Source: Paenibacillus luteus (GTDB taxonomy: Bacteria; Bacillota; Bacilli; Paenibacillales; Paenibacillaceae). From it: a stretch of 64,000 nt of DNA. Where the stretch lies: contig NZ_SKCD01000012.1 of the NCBI RefSeq assembly GCF_006542765.1, positions 78,107-142,106 on the forward strand, given 5' to 3'. Positions 26,304 through 33,994 of the stretch are shown here, piece by piece. Made by a program: the position numbers and the translations under genes. The notes under the pieces are model-generated. The model searched no databases. It was not told the DNA's origin and worked only from the letters and a program-made list of their open reading frames with translations. How positions within the stretch are numbered: the first letter of the stretch is position 1; each line of letters opens with the position of its first letter.

Positions 26304-27455
26304 ATGAAACTAATTTCAATAGAACCGACACCGAGTCCAAATTCCATGAAACTCAACGTGGATGAAATGCTGCCGCGCGGACGCCGGCTTACCTATAAAG
26401 CAAGCGAGGCTGGCGAAGCGCCTGAGCTGCTCGGGCAGCTCTTGCAAATTAACGGCGTGCGCAGCTTGTTCCGTACCGCTGACTTTATTGCGCTTGACCG
26501 CAAGGCTGGCGCTGATTGGGCAGCTATTCTGGCAGCGGCAGGCCAACTGCTGCAGAAGGACGAAAAAGACCAAGACGCAGATAGCAATGGACACTCCACT
26601 AGCTACGGAGAAGCTCTGGTGCTTGTCCAGATGTATCGCGGCATTCCGATGCAGGTCCGCGTCCGTATGGGAGACAGTGAGGTACGCTCTGCGCTGCCGC
26701 CGCAGTTCGCCGAGTCTGTCAGCAAGGCTGCCGGCTCAGGCATGATTCGGGAGCGGATGCTGGAAGAGTTTGGCGTCCGTTATGGAGAGCCTGAGGAGAT
26801 CGCTGCCGAAATCGTAAGAGAGCTAGAGGCCTCTTATACGGCAGAACGGCTGGAAGCACTAGTGCAGGCTTCTATTGCGCTAGGCAATTCAGGCTCGGAA
26901 GAAGGTTCTGCCCCTGCCGTTGTCCGGCCAGCTCCGCTGACGCTGGAAGAAGCGCTGGAACAATTCGATTCGCCGGAATGGCAGGTCCGCTATGCAGCAC
27001 TCGAGCGCTACGTTTCTACGGCTGAAGGCTTGCCGCTTCTTGCCAAGGCGATCAGCGACGAGAATACGTCGATTCGCCGGTTGGCCGTTATCTATTTGGG
27101 CGACCTTCGTTCACCAGAAGCGCTGCCCTATCTGTTCATTGCGCTGCGTGACTCCTCAACGTCCGTTAGACGGACGGCCGGCGACACGTTATCCGATCTT
27201 GGCGATCCCGCTGCGGTCGGTCCAATGATCGATTCGCTCGGTGACAAAAACAAGCTTGTCCGCTGGCGTGCAGCCCGCTTCCTGTATGAGGCCGGCGACG
27301 AGTCCGCGATCGACGCGCTGCGTGAAGCCGCCAAGGATAGTGAATTTGAGATTCAGCTGCAAGCCCAAATGGCGCTTGAGCGCATTGAACGCGGCGAGGA
27401 AGCCGCAGGTTCCGTATGGCAGCAAATGACTGCCGCTCGCAAAAACGAGCAGTAA
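26304..27455 (+). CDS. CvfC-like HEAT-repeat protein (YpgR type)
   Basis: A 383-residue cytoplasmic protein. The N-terminal part (about 1-90) is an Nfu-type scaffold domain (SIEPTPSPNSMKL; SLFRTADFIALDRK) without the Fe-S cysteines; a middle conserved region follows, and from about residue 215 there are HEAT-like repeats (EWQVRYAALERY, TSIRRLAVIYLGDL, TSVRRTAGDTLSDLGDP, NKLVRWRAARFLYEAGD). This layout is that of conserved virulence factor C / B. subtilis YpgR, whose biochemical role is unsettled. AGGAGG lies seven bases before the ATG. Monocistronic, divergent from the MBL hydrolase. Confidence 0.86.
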   Translation: MKLISIEPTPSPNSMKLNVDEMLPRGRRLTYKASEAGEAPELLGQLLQINGVRSLFRTADFIALDRKAGADWAAILAAAGQLLQKDEKDQDADSNGHSTSYGEALVLVQMYRGIPMQVRVRMGDSEVRSALPPQFAESVSKAAGSGMIRERMLEEFGVRYGEPEEIAAEIVRELEASYTAERLEALVQASIALGNSGSEEGSAPAVVRPAPLTLEEALEQFDSPEWQVRYAALERYVSTAEGLPLLAKAISDENTSIRRLAVIYLGDLRSPEALPYLFIALRDSSTSVRRTAGDTLSDLGDPAAVGPMIDSLGDKNKLVRWRAARFLYEAGDESAIDALREAAKDSEFEIQLQAQMALERIERGEEAAGSVWQQMTAARKNEQ

Positions 27456-27494
27456 TTCTCTGCAACCGGATCTGGCAGACATTACACAGCACAA

Positions 27495-27523
27495 CAAAAA
27501 AGAGGCGCAGCGATGCACCTCTT
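27495..27523 (-). terminator. Terminator of the transglutaminase-like gene
   Basis: AAGAGG and CCTCTT with inner GCA/TGC pairing; six T follow on the minus strand. It lies between two convergent genes. Confidence 0.82.
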
Positions 27524-27545
27524 GGTCATACGATTAAAGCTCCAG

Positions 27546-28733
27546 TCATCGCGCGTATTCGAGCTGAATACGCACGATGAGCGAGTTATCGGCCGGATAA
27601 GGCTCGTAGCTTGCACGATAACCGACCGACATATTAATATTCTTGAAAGCGGCCTTCAGCGCTGCCGGAAACTGGTCCCCCTGCTCATATCTGAATTCCA
27701 GACTGGCAGTGCGGGCAGCAAGCGCGGATTGAATGACCTCTTGAAGCTGTTTTGTGCTGGAAACGGTATACTCTGGGTCTAGAAAATGCAAGCCAAGCGC
27801 CAGCTTCAGCTTGCTGAACCGGCTTCGCTCCGTCTCCTGGCCCTGCTGCTCAAGCTCCCGTATCGTATCCGCATAGGAAACGGCTGCCGCTGGATAGCTC
27901 TTCGTCCACTGGTGATCCGCCCGAAGCTCTTCATCCGTCCTTAAATAATAATTATAGCGAATGGAGCTCTCTTTCGATGTGACTGACTTTCCAGATGATG
28001 CCTCTTTTTCCGGAGCTTTTGTTCCCACAGGATCATCCCATGTAAGATCCAGATGATACCAGACCCCGTCCAGCTTCACCATATTCCAAGCATGCTCGCC
28101 TGTATTTACCGTGCCCTCAGCAATCATGACCGTAATTCCAGCTTCCTTCAGCATCTTGTAACCCAGAAGCGCATACCCCTGGCATACGGCCTCACCTAAA
28201 GCTACAGCATCATAAGCCGTATATCGGGTCAAACCCTGATCGTATTCCACATGACCGATAATCCAATCATGAATCGCTTTTATTTTCTCATGATCATTCA
28301 TTCCGGGTTCAATGATCGCGTGCAGCGCCTTCGAAACCTCGCGGTCTACAACAGCAGTCTGCTCCAGTGTTTCCCGGTATCTAGCCTCAAGGGCGATCGT
28401 CGACTTGTTTCCCCAGCTTCGAATGGTATAGATATAGGATTCAAGGATATAGGCTGTGTAATCATCATGCCCAAGAGCAGCGCGAATGACATCCGTCAAT
28501 TGATCTGACAGCTCCTGCTTGTCCCCTGTATAGGTTAAAGAGAAACGCTCCGTTCTCGCCTGAAGCTGCTTGGCGATTTCATCCTCAAGACGCTCCAGCT
28601 TATTTGCCTCTTCCACAGCAGCCACCTCTTCCGATTCCGCCGCAGCGGGAAACAGATCCAGCTTCATGTCCAGAAAGAATGCAGCAACGATAATTATGGC
28701 AACCATCATCAGCTTGGAAACTATTCTATGCAT
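27546..28733 (-). CDS. Membrane-anchored transglutaminase-like protein
   Basis: A 395-residue protein with an N-terminal membrane anchor (about residues 6-25), an acidic coiled segment (EEVAAVEEANKLERLEDEI), a middle domain and a transglutaminase/protease-like core at about 165-260. The Cys-His-Asp triad is in AVCQGYALLG, GEHAWNMV and YHLDLTWDDP, so the active site is intact. The protein should act outside the membrane, as a peptidase or cross-linking enzyme. ATG at 28733 has AAGGAGG five bases upstream, better than the longer frame. Related to YebA/CYK3-type bacterial proteins found in spore formers. Confidence 0.85.
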   Translation of the reverse strand: MHRIVSKLMMVAIIIVAAFFLDMKLDLFPAAAESEEVAAVEEANKLERLEDEIAKQLQARTERFSLTYTGDKQELSDQLTDVIRAALGHDDYTAYILESYIYTIRSWGNKSTIALEARYRETLEQTAVVDREVSKALHAIIEPGMNDHEKIKAIHDWIIGHVEYDQGLTRYTAYDAVALGEAVCQGYALLGYKMLKEAGITVMIAEGTVNTGEHAWNMVKLDGVWYHLDLTWDDPVGTKAPEKEASSGKSVTSKESSIRYNYYLRTDEELRADHQWTKSYPAAAVSYADTIRELEQQGQETERSRFSKLKLALGLHFLDPEYTVSSTKQLQEVIQSALAARTASLEFRYEQGDQFPAALKAAFKNINMSVGYRASYEPYPADNSLIVRIQLEYAR

Positions 28734-28837
28734 TCGAACCTCCTTGACGAACTTTTTAGCTATGTAATGAAACTGTAATATTTCTCTCATCTTGGTTTCA
28801 TCTTATGCTTATATAATAAATTCATGACCCCCCTTTA

Positions 28838-29815
28838 TTATATATTCTCTCTTGTTGCCTGCAGCCTCGTGCCGCAGGCTTCCTTTTTGCCTACTGCGTT
28901 TACGACCTGCTCCTGCAAGAAAGGGATGACTCGTTCCCAGAAAGCAGGCTCCTGCTCCGAAGTGCTATGTCCACTGGTTGATACGAACAGCGTATCGATG
29001 ATTCCCTCAGGCAATTGCTCCTTCAGCTCTCTAAGCTCTTTCACACTAATGAATTCATCACCATTTGAATGGACCATCAGGACCGGTGTTAGACCAGCTT
29101 CAGCGCGACCCGCGTACTTCTCTAGTATTAACGGAATGTTGGCTGCCTTAAACTGGGCGCGTGAAATGCCTGAACGAATGAGCCATATCATCGGTATAAC
29201 ATAAGCAAGCGGAAACACCGGCAATTTTTTCCGGCGCAGCTCCGACTTCAGCATCGTCTCAAAGTGAACGGGCATCGAATCCGTGACGACAGCCTTCACG
29301 TCCATCCCGCTCTCAAGCGCAAGCAATGCGCCGAACCCCCCTAAGGAATGCCCCAGCACAGCGATTCGCTGAGCATCTATTCCCGGCAGATGCCTTGCCA
29401 CCTCCACGGCTACCATGACATCATCCCGGAACATCAGCGCAGAAGGCGCATGGATGGAATCACTATCTCCGTGGCTCCGGGCATCATACATAAATACGGC
29501 AAAACCAGCCTGATACAGCGAGTGCGCGTAGCGAAGCACTCTTGTGCGGTTTGAACCCCAGCCATGCGCGATTACGATAATTGGCAGCTTGCCTTCCTTA
29601 GATTCCGCATGCGCAGCTGGCTGCAGCAGCCAGCCTTCTACCTTGGAGCCATGGCTCATAAAGGTTACAGGACCCCACTCCGTTGATACATCAGGTGCAT
29701 CAAGGTTCGGCAGCTTACGCGGCCTCTGACTGCGCACTCCCATTTGCCAGACAAGCCATGCCAGTAAAGCACCAATAATGATGAAGCCCACGACGCCTCC
29801 GAGTGTAGCCTTCAA
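28838..29815 (-). CDS. Membrane-anchored alpha/beta hydrolase
   Basis: A 325-residue hydrolase with an N-terminal hydrophobic anchor (about 6-26). The core has IVIAHGWGSNRTR (oxyanion region), nucleophile Ser in GHSLGGFGA, an acid in HSNGDEFIS and the final His in STSGHST. Similar proteins are annotated as prolyl oligopeptidase-like or dienelactone-type hydrolases; the substrate is unknown. TTG at 29815 is supported by AAGGAGG seven bases upstream. It begins 17 bases after the Eda gene stop and may be the last gene of the AraC-mutY-eda transcript. Confidence 0.85.
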   Translation of the reverse strand: MKATLGGVVGFIIIGALLAWLVWQMGVRSQRPRKLPNLDAPDVSTEWGPVTFMSHGSKVEGWLLQPAAHAESKEGKLPIIVIAHGWGSNRTRVLRYAHSLYQAGFAVFMYDARSHGDSDSIHAPSALMFRDDVMVAVEVARHLPGIDAQRIAVLGHSLGGFGALLALESGMDVKAVVTDSMPVHFETMLKSELRRKKLPVFPLAYVIPMIWLIRSGISRAQFKAANIPLILEKYAGRAEAGLTPVLMVHSNGDEFISVKELRELKEQLPEGIIDTLFVSTSGHSTSEQEPAFWERVIPFLQEQVVNAVGKKEACGTRLQATRENI

Positions 29816-29832
29816 AGTTAGCCCTCCTTACG

Positions 29833-30465
29833 CTACAGAGACCGCACAGCTTCCGTGAACTGCCGCGCCCTCTCCGTGATCAGATCAAATCTGCCTTCCC
29901 GTACCCACTGCATATTGACCAGCTTGCTGCCCATACCGACCGCATTCGCCCCTGCTTTAAAATAATCGGCGATGTTATGCAAGTCCACCCCGCCTGTGGC
30001 AATCATCGGGATCTCGTTTAACGGCCCCCGTATTTCCTGCAAATAACCGATACCAAGCGTTCCCATTGGAAAAATCTTAACGGCATCCGCGCCTGCCTTC
30101 CAGGCTTTGACGATTTCTGTAGGCGTCATCACGCCCGGCCATACCGATAGGCCCCGCTCGCGGCCAAACGCAATGACCTCCTCATCCAAGTTGGGGGAAA
30201 TAAGGTATTGCGCACCTGCAGCAACCGCCTGCTCCGCAAGCGCTACATCGGTAACCGTTCCCGCTCCAACGGCGGCTTTGCCGCCAAACTTTGTGCGCCA
30301 GCCCTCAATCATGGCCGCTGCGCCGTTCGTATTCATCGTAATTTCCATCATATGAATGCCGCCATCGATCAATGCTTGTGCCGCAGCATCTGCATCCTTA
30401 TCCTCAATTCCCCGTAAAATTGCAACAATCTTATGCTGCAGCAGCAGCTTAAGCATATCGTTCAC
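29833..30465 (-). CDS. eda: KDPG/KHG aldolase
   Basis: Cleaves 2-keto-3-deoxy-6-phosphogluconate to pyruvate and glyceraldehyde 3-phosphate, in the Entner-Doudoroff or uronate pathway. The 210 residues show the class I aldolase barrel: catalytic Glu in MEITMNT, VGAGTV phosphate/loop region, and the Schiff-base Lys in DAVKIFPMG, then ATGGVDL. GTG at 30465 is preferred because GGAGGAG is seven bases away; the ATG at 30492 abuts the mutY stop codon and has no site. No KDG kinase is nearby, so its pathway here is unclear. Confidence 0.9.
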   Translation of the reverse strand: MNDMLKLLLQHKIVAILRGIEDKDADAAAQALIDGGIHMMEITMNTNGAAAMIEGWRTKFGGKAAVGAGTVTDVALAEQAVAAGAQYLISPNLDEEVIAFGRERGLSVWPGVMTPTEIVKAWKAGADAVKIFPMGTLGIGYLQEIRGPLNEIPMIATGGVDLHNIADYFKAGANAVGMGSKLVNMQWVREGRFDLITERARQFTEAVRSL

Positions 30466-30492
30466 TCGCTTCTCCTCCGGCTCTATATTCAT

Positions 30493-31740
30493 TTATTCCC
30501 AAAATTGCTTTAAAATTCGCAAAAATAAATTAGGAAACGGCAATTCATCCATATCTTCCTTGCCAATCCAGCGATAGGTGCCGCTAGGCAAGGCCGTCCC
30601 AACTGTCCCAGAACCTCTTAAAGCACTGTTATCCGCTTCAGCGATCGCATATGGAGCACCCGCCTCAGCTGCCACAGCTGAGCTGGCAACTACCGATGCA
30701 GCTGCCGTCTCTGTCAGCACACTCGAATCTTCCCCCAAATCAGCCAGGTAGAATCGCATTTTCCAGTGGATATGGCTGAAAATATGATCGGCATCCGTAA
30801 ACCAGCTGCGCGGACGGATCAACAGTCCCGTATCCTCTTCCAGCATACGGCTAATCATTTCGGCCAACTCCCCCTGCTCCTTGGGCTCAGACTCCCCGAG
30901 CCATGATGCCTGCTCTGCTGACAGCAACAGATGCGGCAGCTCCCACATTTGCGCGAGCAGCCCGGTTGCAGGCCGCTGTCTCACGAGCACTTTGCCCTTA
31001 TTCTCGCCGCTGCCTAGAACGATAGCTGCCGCTCTAAACTCCGCCCGTGGCGGCTTCGCCTTCGTCTTGATCGGCAATTCCATTTCTCTGCCTTCAAGCC
31101 TCGCTTCGCAATGCTCCATAACCGGACATGGCAGGCAGCCCGGCGTTTTCGGCGTACAAACCAGTGCACCCAGCTCCATAAGCGCCTGGTTGAAATCCCC
31201 AGCCGCTCCTTCGGGGATTAGAGAAGCCGCAAGCTTCTCGATATTAACTCTAGTCGATTGCTTAGCAATGTCATCCTCTAGGCAAAAATAACGGGAGAGC
31301 ACGCGCATGACATTTCCGTCTACGGCAGGCTCCGGCCGATTAAATGCGATGCTCATAATCGCTCCGCTTGTATAAGGGCCGACACCCTTAAGCCCGGCAA
31401 CAGAGGTTTTGTCATCCGGCACAATGCCGCCGTAACGCGAGACGACCTCTTTGGCGCCGGCTTGGAGGTTTCTGGCACGCGAATAGTAGCCGAGTCCCTC
31501 CCAGGCTTTTAGCACCTCGGTCTCCGGCGCTTCGGCAAGTGCTGTGACCGTAGGGAACTTATTCATGAAGTTATTATAGAATGGAATAACCGTATCTACC
31601 CTTGTCTGCTGCAGCATAATTTCCGATACCCATACGCGGTAGGGATCACGATTGATTCGCCATGGCAAATCCCGCTTGATCAGCCTGTACCAGCCGAGCA
31701 GCTCTTTACTGAAATATTGTTTTACCGCTTCTTGCTCCAC
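30493..31740 (-). CDS. mutY: A/G-specific adenine glycosylase
   Basis: Base excision repair: removes adenine mispaired with 8-oxoguanine. The 415-residue protein has the helix-hairpin-helix glycosylase domain with catalytic Glu in VSEIMLQQTRVD, LKGVGPYTSGA, catalytic Asp in PAVDGNVMRVLSR, and the 4Fe-4S motif CTPKTPGCLPCPVMEHC. The C-terminal NUDIX-like 8-oxoG recognition domain (about 235-415) holds an Ala/Ser-rich insert of about 45 residues (near 345-395). The GTG start overlaps the AraC gene stop by one base (TAGTG). The operon partner is unusual for mutY. Confidence 0.93.
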   Translation of the reverse strand: MEQEAVKQYFSKELLGWYRLIKRDLPWRINRDPYRVWVSEIMLQQTRVDTVIPFYNNFMNKFPTVTALAEAPETEVLKAWEGLGYYSRARNLQAGAKEVVSRYGGIVPDDKTSVAGLKGVGPYTSGAIMSIAFNRPEPAVDGNVMRVLSRYFCLEDDIAKQSTRVNIEKLAASLIPEGAAGDFNQALMELGALVCTPKTPGCLPCPVMEHCEARLEGREMELPIKTKAKPPRAEFRAAAIVLGSGENKGKVLVRQRPATGLLAQMWELPHLLLSAEQASWLGESEPKEQGELAEMISRMLEEDTGLLIRPRSWFTDADHIFSHIHWKMRFYLADLGEDSSVLTETAAASVVASSAVAAEAGAPYAIAEADNSALRGSGTVGTALPSGTYRWIGKEDMDELPFPNLFLRILKQFWE

Positions 31741-32621
31741 TAGCTGTTCTCTCCTTCACTTGTTGTCATTCCACAATCCAATGGGTAGTCCAGGCTGTAC
31801 TTGCCGATTCGGCGAAATTGAACCGGCGTAATGCCTGTATATCTCTTAAACAGCCTTGATAAATAATGATTTTGCATCCCAACCTGCTTGGCGACCGTCG
31901 TCACCGGCAGCTCCGTCTCCCGAAGGAGCTTCTTGGCGAGCTCGATGCGGCGATTGGTCACATACTGGATCGGAGAGCAGCCAACGATGCTTTTGAAAGA
32001 GGTAATGAAATAATTCGGATGAAGAAAAGCGTATTTCGCCAGCTCCTCGATTTGAATATTCTCATGCAAATTGGCTTCAATATGAGCTAGTACCTCATTC
32101 CATTTTACACCAAAGCCAGAATCATAGAGCGATTCTCTTTGAAGATCGCTTTCATCCAAATAAAACGCAAGCATCTCCAGCAAAGCTGCCTTCAGCCTAA
32201 GCTCTCTTGTAATTGAGGTGCTGTGCTGATGGGCGTTCATTTTGATAAACAGCTGCTGTAGCAGCTGCTCTTCCTTGACATATACAAATGGAGGCAGCCT
32301 TAATGAATTAATAAACTGAATATCGCCCAGCTCTAGACGGAAATGGCACCAATACCTGCAAAAAGGCTCATTGCCTCCTGTGCCAAACGTTTGCATCGTA
32401 CCCGCAGGCAAAAAATAAAGCGTGCCCGGCTGCACAATATGTCTTTGATTTTGGATATCGAGCCAGGCCTCACCTTTAACCGCGTAGCAAAAGCGGTAAA
32501 AATCAGGCTCGGTTTTGTTTTCTACCCAACCCGGTAAATTTTCTGTATAAGCAGACATCGTAACTTCGACTTGAATTTTGTTCAATTGATTTTGCAAAAT
32601 ACTTTCTATTGTCGGTTTCAT
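31740..32621 (-). CDS. AraC-family transcriptional regulator
   Basis: A 293-residue regulator with an N-terminal cupin-like sensing domain (about 15-110: GEAWLDI, PGTLYFLPAG) and two C-terminal AraC helix-turn-helix motifs (IQIEELAKYAFLHPNYFITS; TTVAKQVGMQNHYLSRLFKRYTG is split across the second). ATG at 32621 has AGGAGA five bases upstream; the longer frame has none. Family members of this type sense sugars and activate glycoside hydrolase genes, yet here the gene is followed by mutY and eda with overlapping stop and start codons. Targets are unknown. Confidence 0.88.
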   Translation of the reverse strand: MKPTIESILQNQLNKIQVEVTMSAYTENLPGWVENKTEPDFYRFCYAVKGEAWLDIQNQRHIVQPGTLYFLPAGTMQTFGTGGNEPFCRYWCHFRLELGDIQFINSLRLPPFVYVKEEQLLQQLFIKMNAHQHSTSITRELRLKAALLEMLAFYLDESDLQRESLYDSGFGVKWNEVLAHIEANLHENIQIEELAKYAFLHPNYFITSFKSIVGCSPIQYVTNRRIELAKKLLRETELPVTTVAKQVGMQNHYLSRLFKRYTGITPVQFRRIGKYSLDYPLDCGMTTSEGENS

Positions 32622-32791
32622 GAATTCTCCTGTAGATAAAATTGCGATATAATGAATGATATTCTCGCTATGAACCATCCTGTGCCTACTCTATTATACG
32701 AATTTAAGTTTCAAATTCATATGGTAGCCATAAGGATAGATTATACATTCCATTTATTTCCATATTAAATAATAAAAGAGAGGTATGTTTG

Positions 32792-33130
32792 ATGTCTATT
32801 AATCGTTCCCTTTCATTGATCTTCTCAGCTATCTTGCTGCTTGCCCTTATGGGCTGCGGCGGCAAAAATTCCACCGAAATAAAAAGTGCACTAGACGGGC
32901 CAAGCGAGGTCATGTCCGTATACAAAGCCAATTGCGTAAGCTGCCACGGAACCGGGCTTCAAGGCCGTATCGGCCCGTCAACGAACCTGCAAAAGGTCGG
33001 CGAACGGATGAGCGCAGCGGATATCACAAGGCAAATTGAGCAAGGAGAAGGGTCAATGCAACCCTTCAAAGACAAGCTAACGGCTGAGGAAATAGCCGGA
33101 TTGGCTGAATGGCTCGCCAGCAAAAAATAA
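32792..33130 (+). CDS. Lipoprotein cytochrome c (c551-type)
   Basis: A 112-residue membrane-attached electron carrier. The lipobox is ALMGC, followed by a short linker and a single-heme class I domain: CVSCHG binds heme c and Met in GSMQPF is the distal ligand, with the C-terminal helix EEIAGLAEWLAS. This fits the small CccB/c551 cytochromes of Gram-positives that deliver electrons to terminal oxidases. ATG at 32792 is spaced eight bases from GAGAGG. Single gene with its own terminator. Confidence 0.9.
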   Translation: MSINRSLSLIFSAILLLALMGCGGKNSTEIKSALDGPSEVMSVYKANCVSCHGTGLQGRIGPSTNLQKVGERMSAADITRQIEQGEGSMQPFKDKLTAEEIAGLAEWLASKK

Positions 33131-33164
33131 TGATCATCAACGCCAGTAAAATTCCATTTATCAA

Positions 33165-33208
33165 CAAAAAAAGGATGCCGTGCAGACGTTGCTGCTGGCA
33201 TCCTTTTG
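33165..33208. terminator. Bidirectional terminator
   Basis: AAAGGATGCC (33170-33179) pairs with GGCATCCTTT (33197-33206), with A and T tracts on both sides. It serves the cytochrome gene and the convergent small gene. Confidence 0.85.
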
Positions 33209-33232
33209 TCCTACTATAGAGGTTTATTTGAG

Positions 33233-33469
33233 TTAATAACCAATATGGTGACCATTATTTTTTGGAGATTTCATGTAATTTAGAGCGGATTGGCCGGCGT
33301 ACGTCCAATGGGTTTCACCCATTTGGGGGTGCATTGGAAACAGATCGCCCTGCACCAGCACCAGATCACCGCCCCAGTCGTCTGAATACAAGCCATCATA
33401 TTCGACCCATTGTCCCGTTTTAAATCGACGCTTCGTTTTCTGCTGCCGCTGCTCCTTCAATGCCGCCAT
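33233..33469 (-). CDS. Small YjzC-like protein
   Basis: A 78-residue soluble protein with a basic N-terminus and the segment RFKTGQWVEYDGLYSDDWGG followed by LVQGDLFPMHPQMGETHW. The FKTGQ, GLY and GDLFP pattern reminds me of the YjzC-like family of bacilli, which has no known function. Homology is a judgement by eye. GTGAGAGGGG lies just before the ATG. It ends close to the bidirectional terminator and is followed upstream by acpS on the same strand. Confidence 0.55.
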   Translation of the reverse strand: MAALKEQRQQKTKRRFKTGQWVEYDGLYSDDWGGDLVLVQGDLFPMHPQMGETHWTYAGQSALNYMKSPKNNGHHIGY

Positions 33470-33520
33470 CCCCTCTCACCTGCCTGCTTGGTATATTACA
33501 TTCCAAGTATAGGCAAAAGG

Positions 33521-33919
33521 TTACTGCGATATTCGCTCCGCAACAGCAAAAGCTGAGGCAAGCTGACGCTCATGCGTGATCGTCACATGAATCCGTACAT
33601 CCTTGGAGCTTAAACCAAGGCGTTCCCAAGCGGCTGTACTTAAGCCGCATTCGGGCTTACCGCAGCTATCGCGTAAAATTTCAATATCGGCAAAGCCCAT
33701 CACTTGACCTATTCCACAGCCAAACGCCTTCACAACCGCTTCCTTCGCGGCGAAGCGCCCGGCTACGAACTGATGAAGCCTTTCACCGCTATAATGCTCG
33801 GCAAGCTCCCGCTCACCCTCGGACAGCACACGCTGCATAAAGCGTCTGCCCGCACTCCCGCTCAAAACTTTAGCAACGCGCGTGATATCCGATAAATCAT
33901 TTCCGATGCCGATGATCAT
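33521..33919 (-). CDS. acpS: Holo-[acyl-carrier-protein] synthase
   Basis: Transfers 4'-phosphopantetheine from CoA to apo-ACP. The 132 residues match AcpS in length and in the key motifs GIGNDLSDI (magnesium-binding Asp) and FAAKEAVVKAFG (Glu and Lys), with VTITHERQLASAFA near the end. ATG at 33919 with GGCGGG upstream fits the family's short N-terminus better than the longer frame. An insertion sequence begins only about 75 bases upstream of the start, in the likely promoter region. Confidence 0.93.
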   Translation of the reverse strand: MIIGIGNDLSDITRVAKVLSGSAGRRFMQRVLSEGERELAEHYSGERLHQFVAGRFAAKEAVVKAFGCGIGQVMGFADIEILRDSCGKPECGLSTAAWERLGLSSKDVRIHVTITHERQLASAFAVAERISQ

Positions 33920-33975
33920 GCTAACACCCGCCTTTTCCCTGAAAGTGAGATTAGCAGATGGCTGAAGCGAAGTCA

Positions 33976-33994
33976 AGCTGTTACGAACAAAGCC
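33976..33994. repeat. 19-bp target site duplication, left copy
   Basis: AGCTGTTACGAACAAAGCC, identical to 35459-35477 on the other side of the insertion sequence. Confidence 0.92.

Noticed and set aside
32689..32791. Leader of the cytochrome gene as a regulatory RNA
   Set aside because: It is short, AT-rich and without a clear stem.
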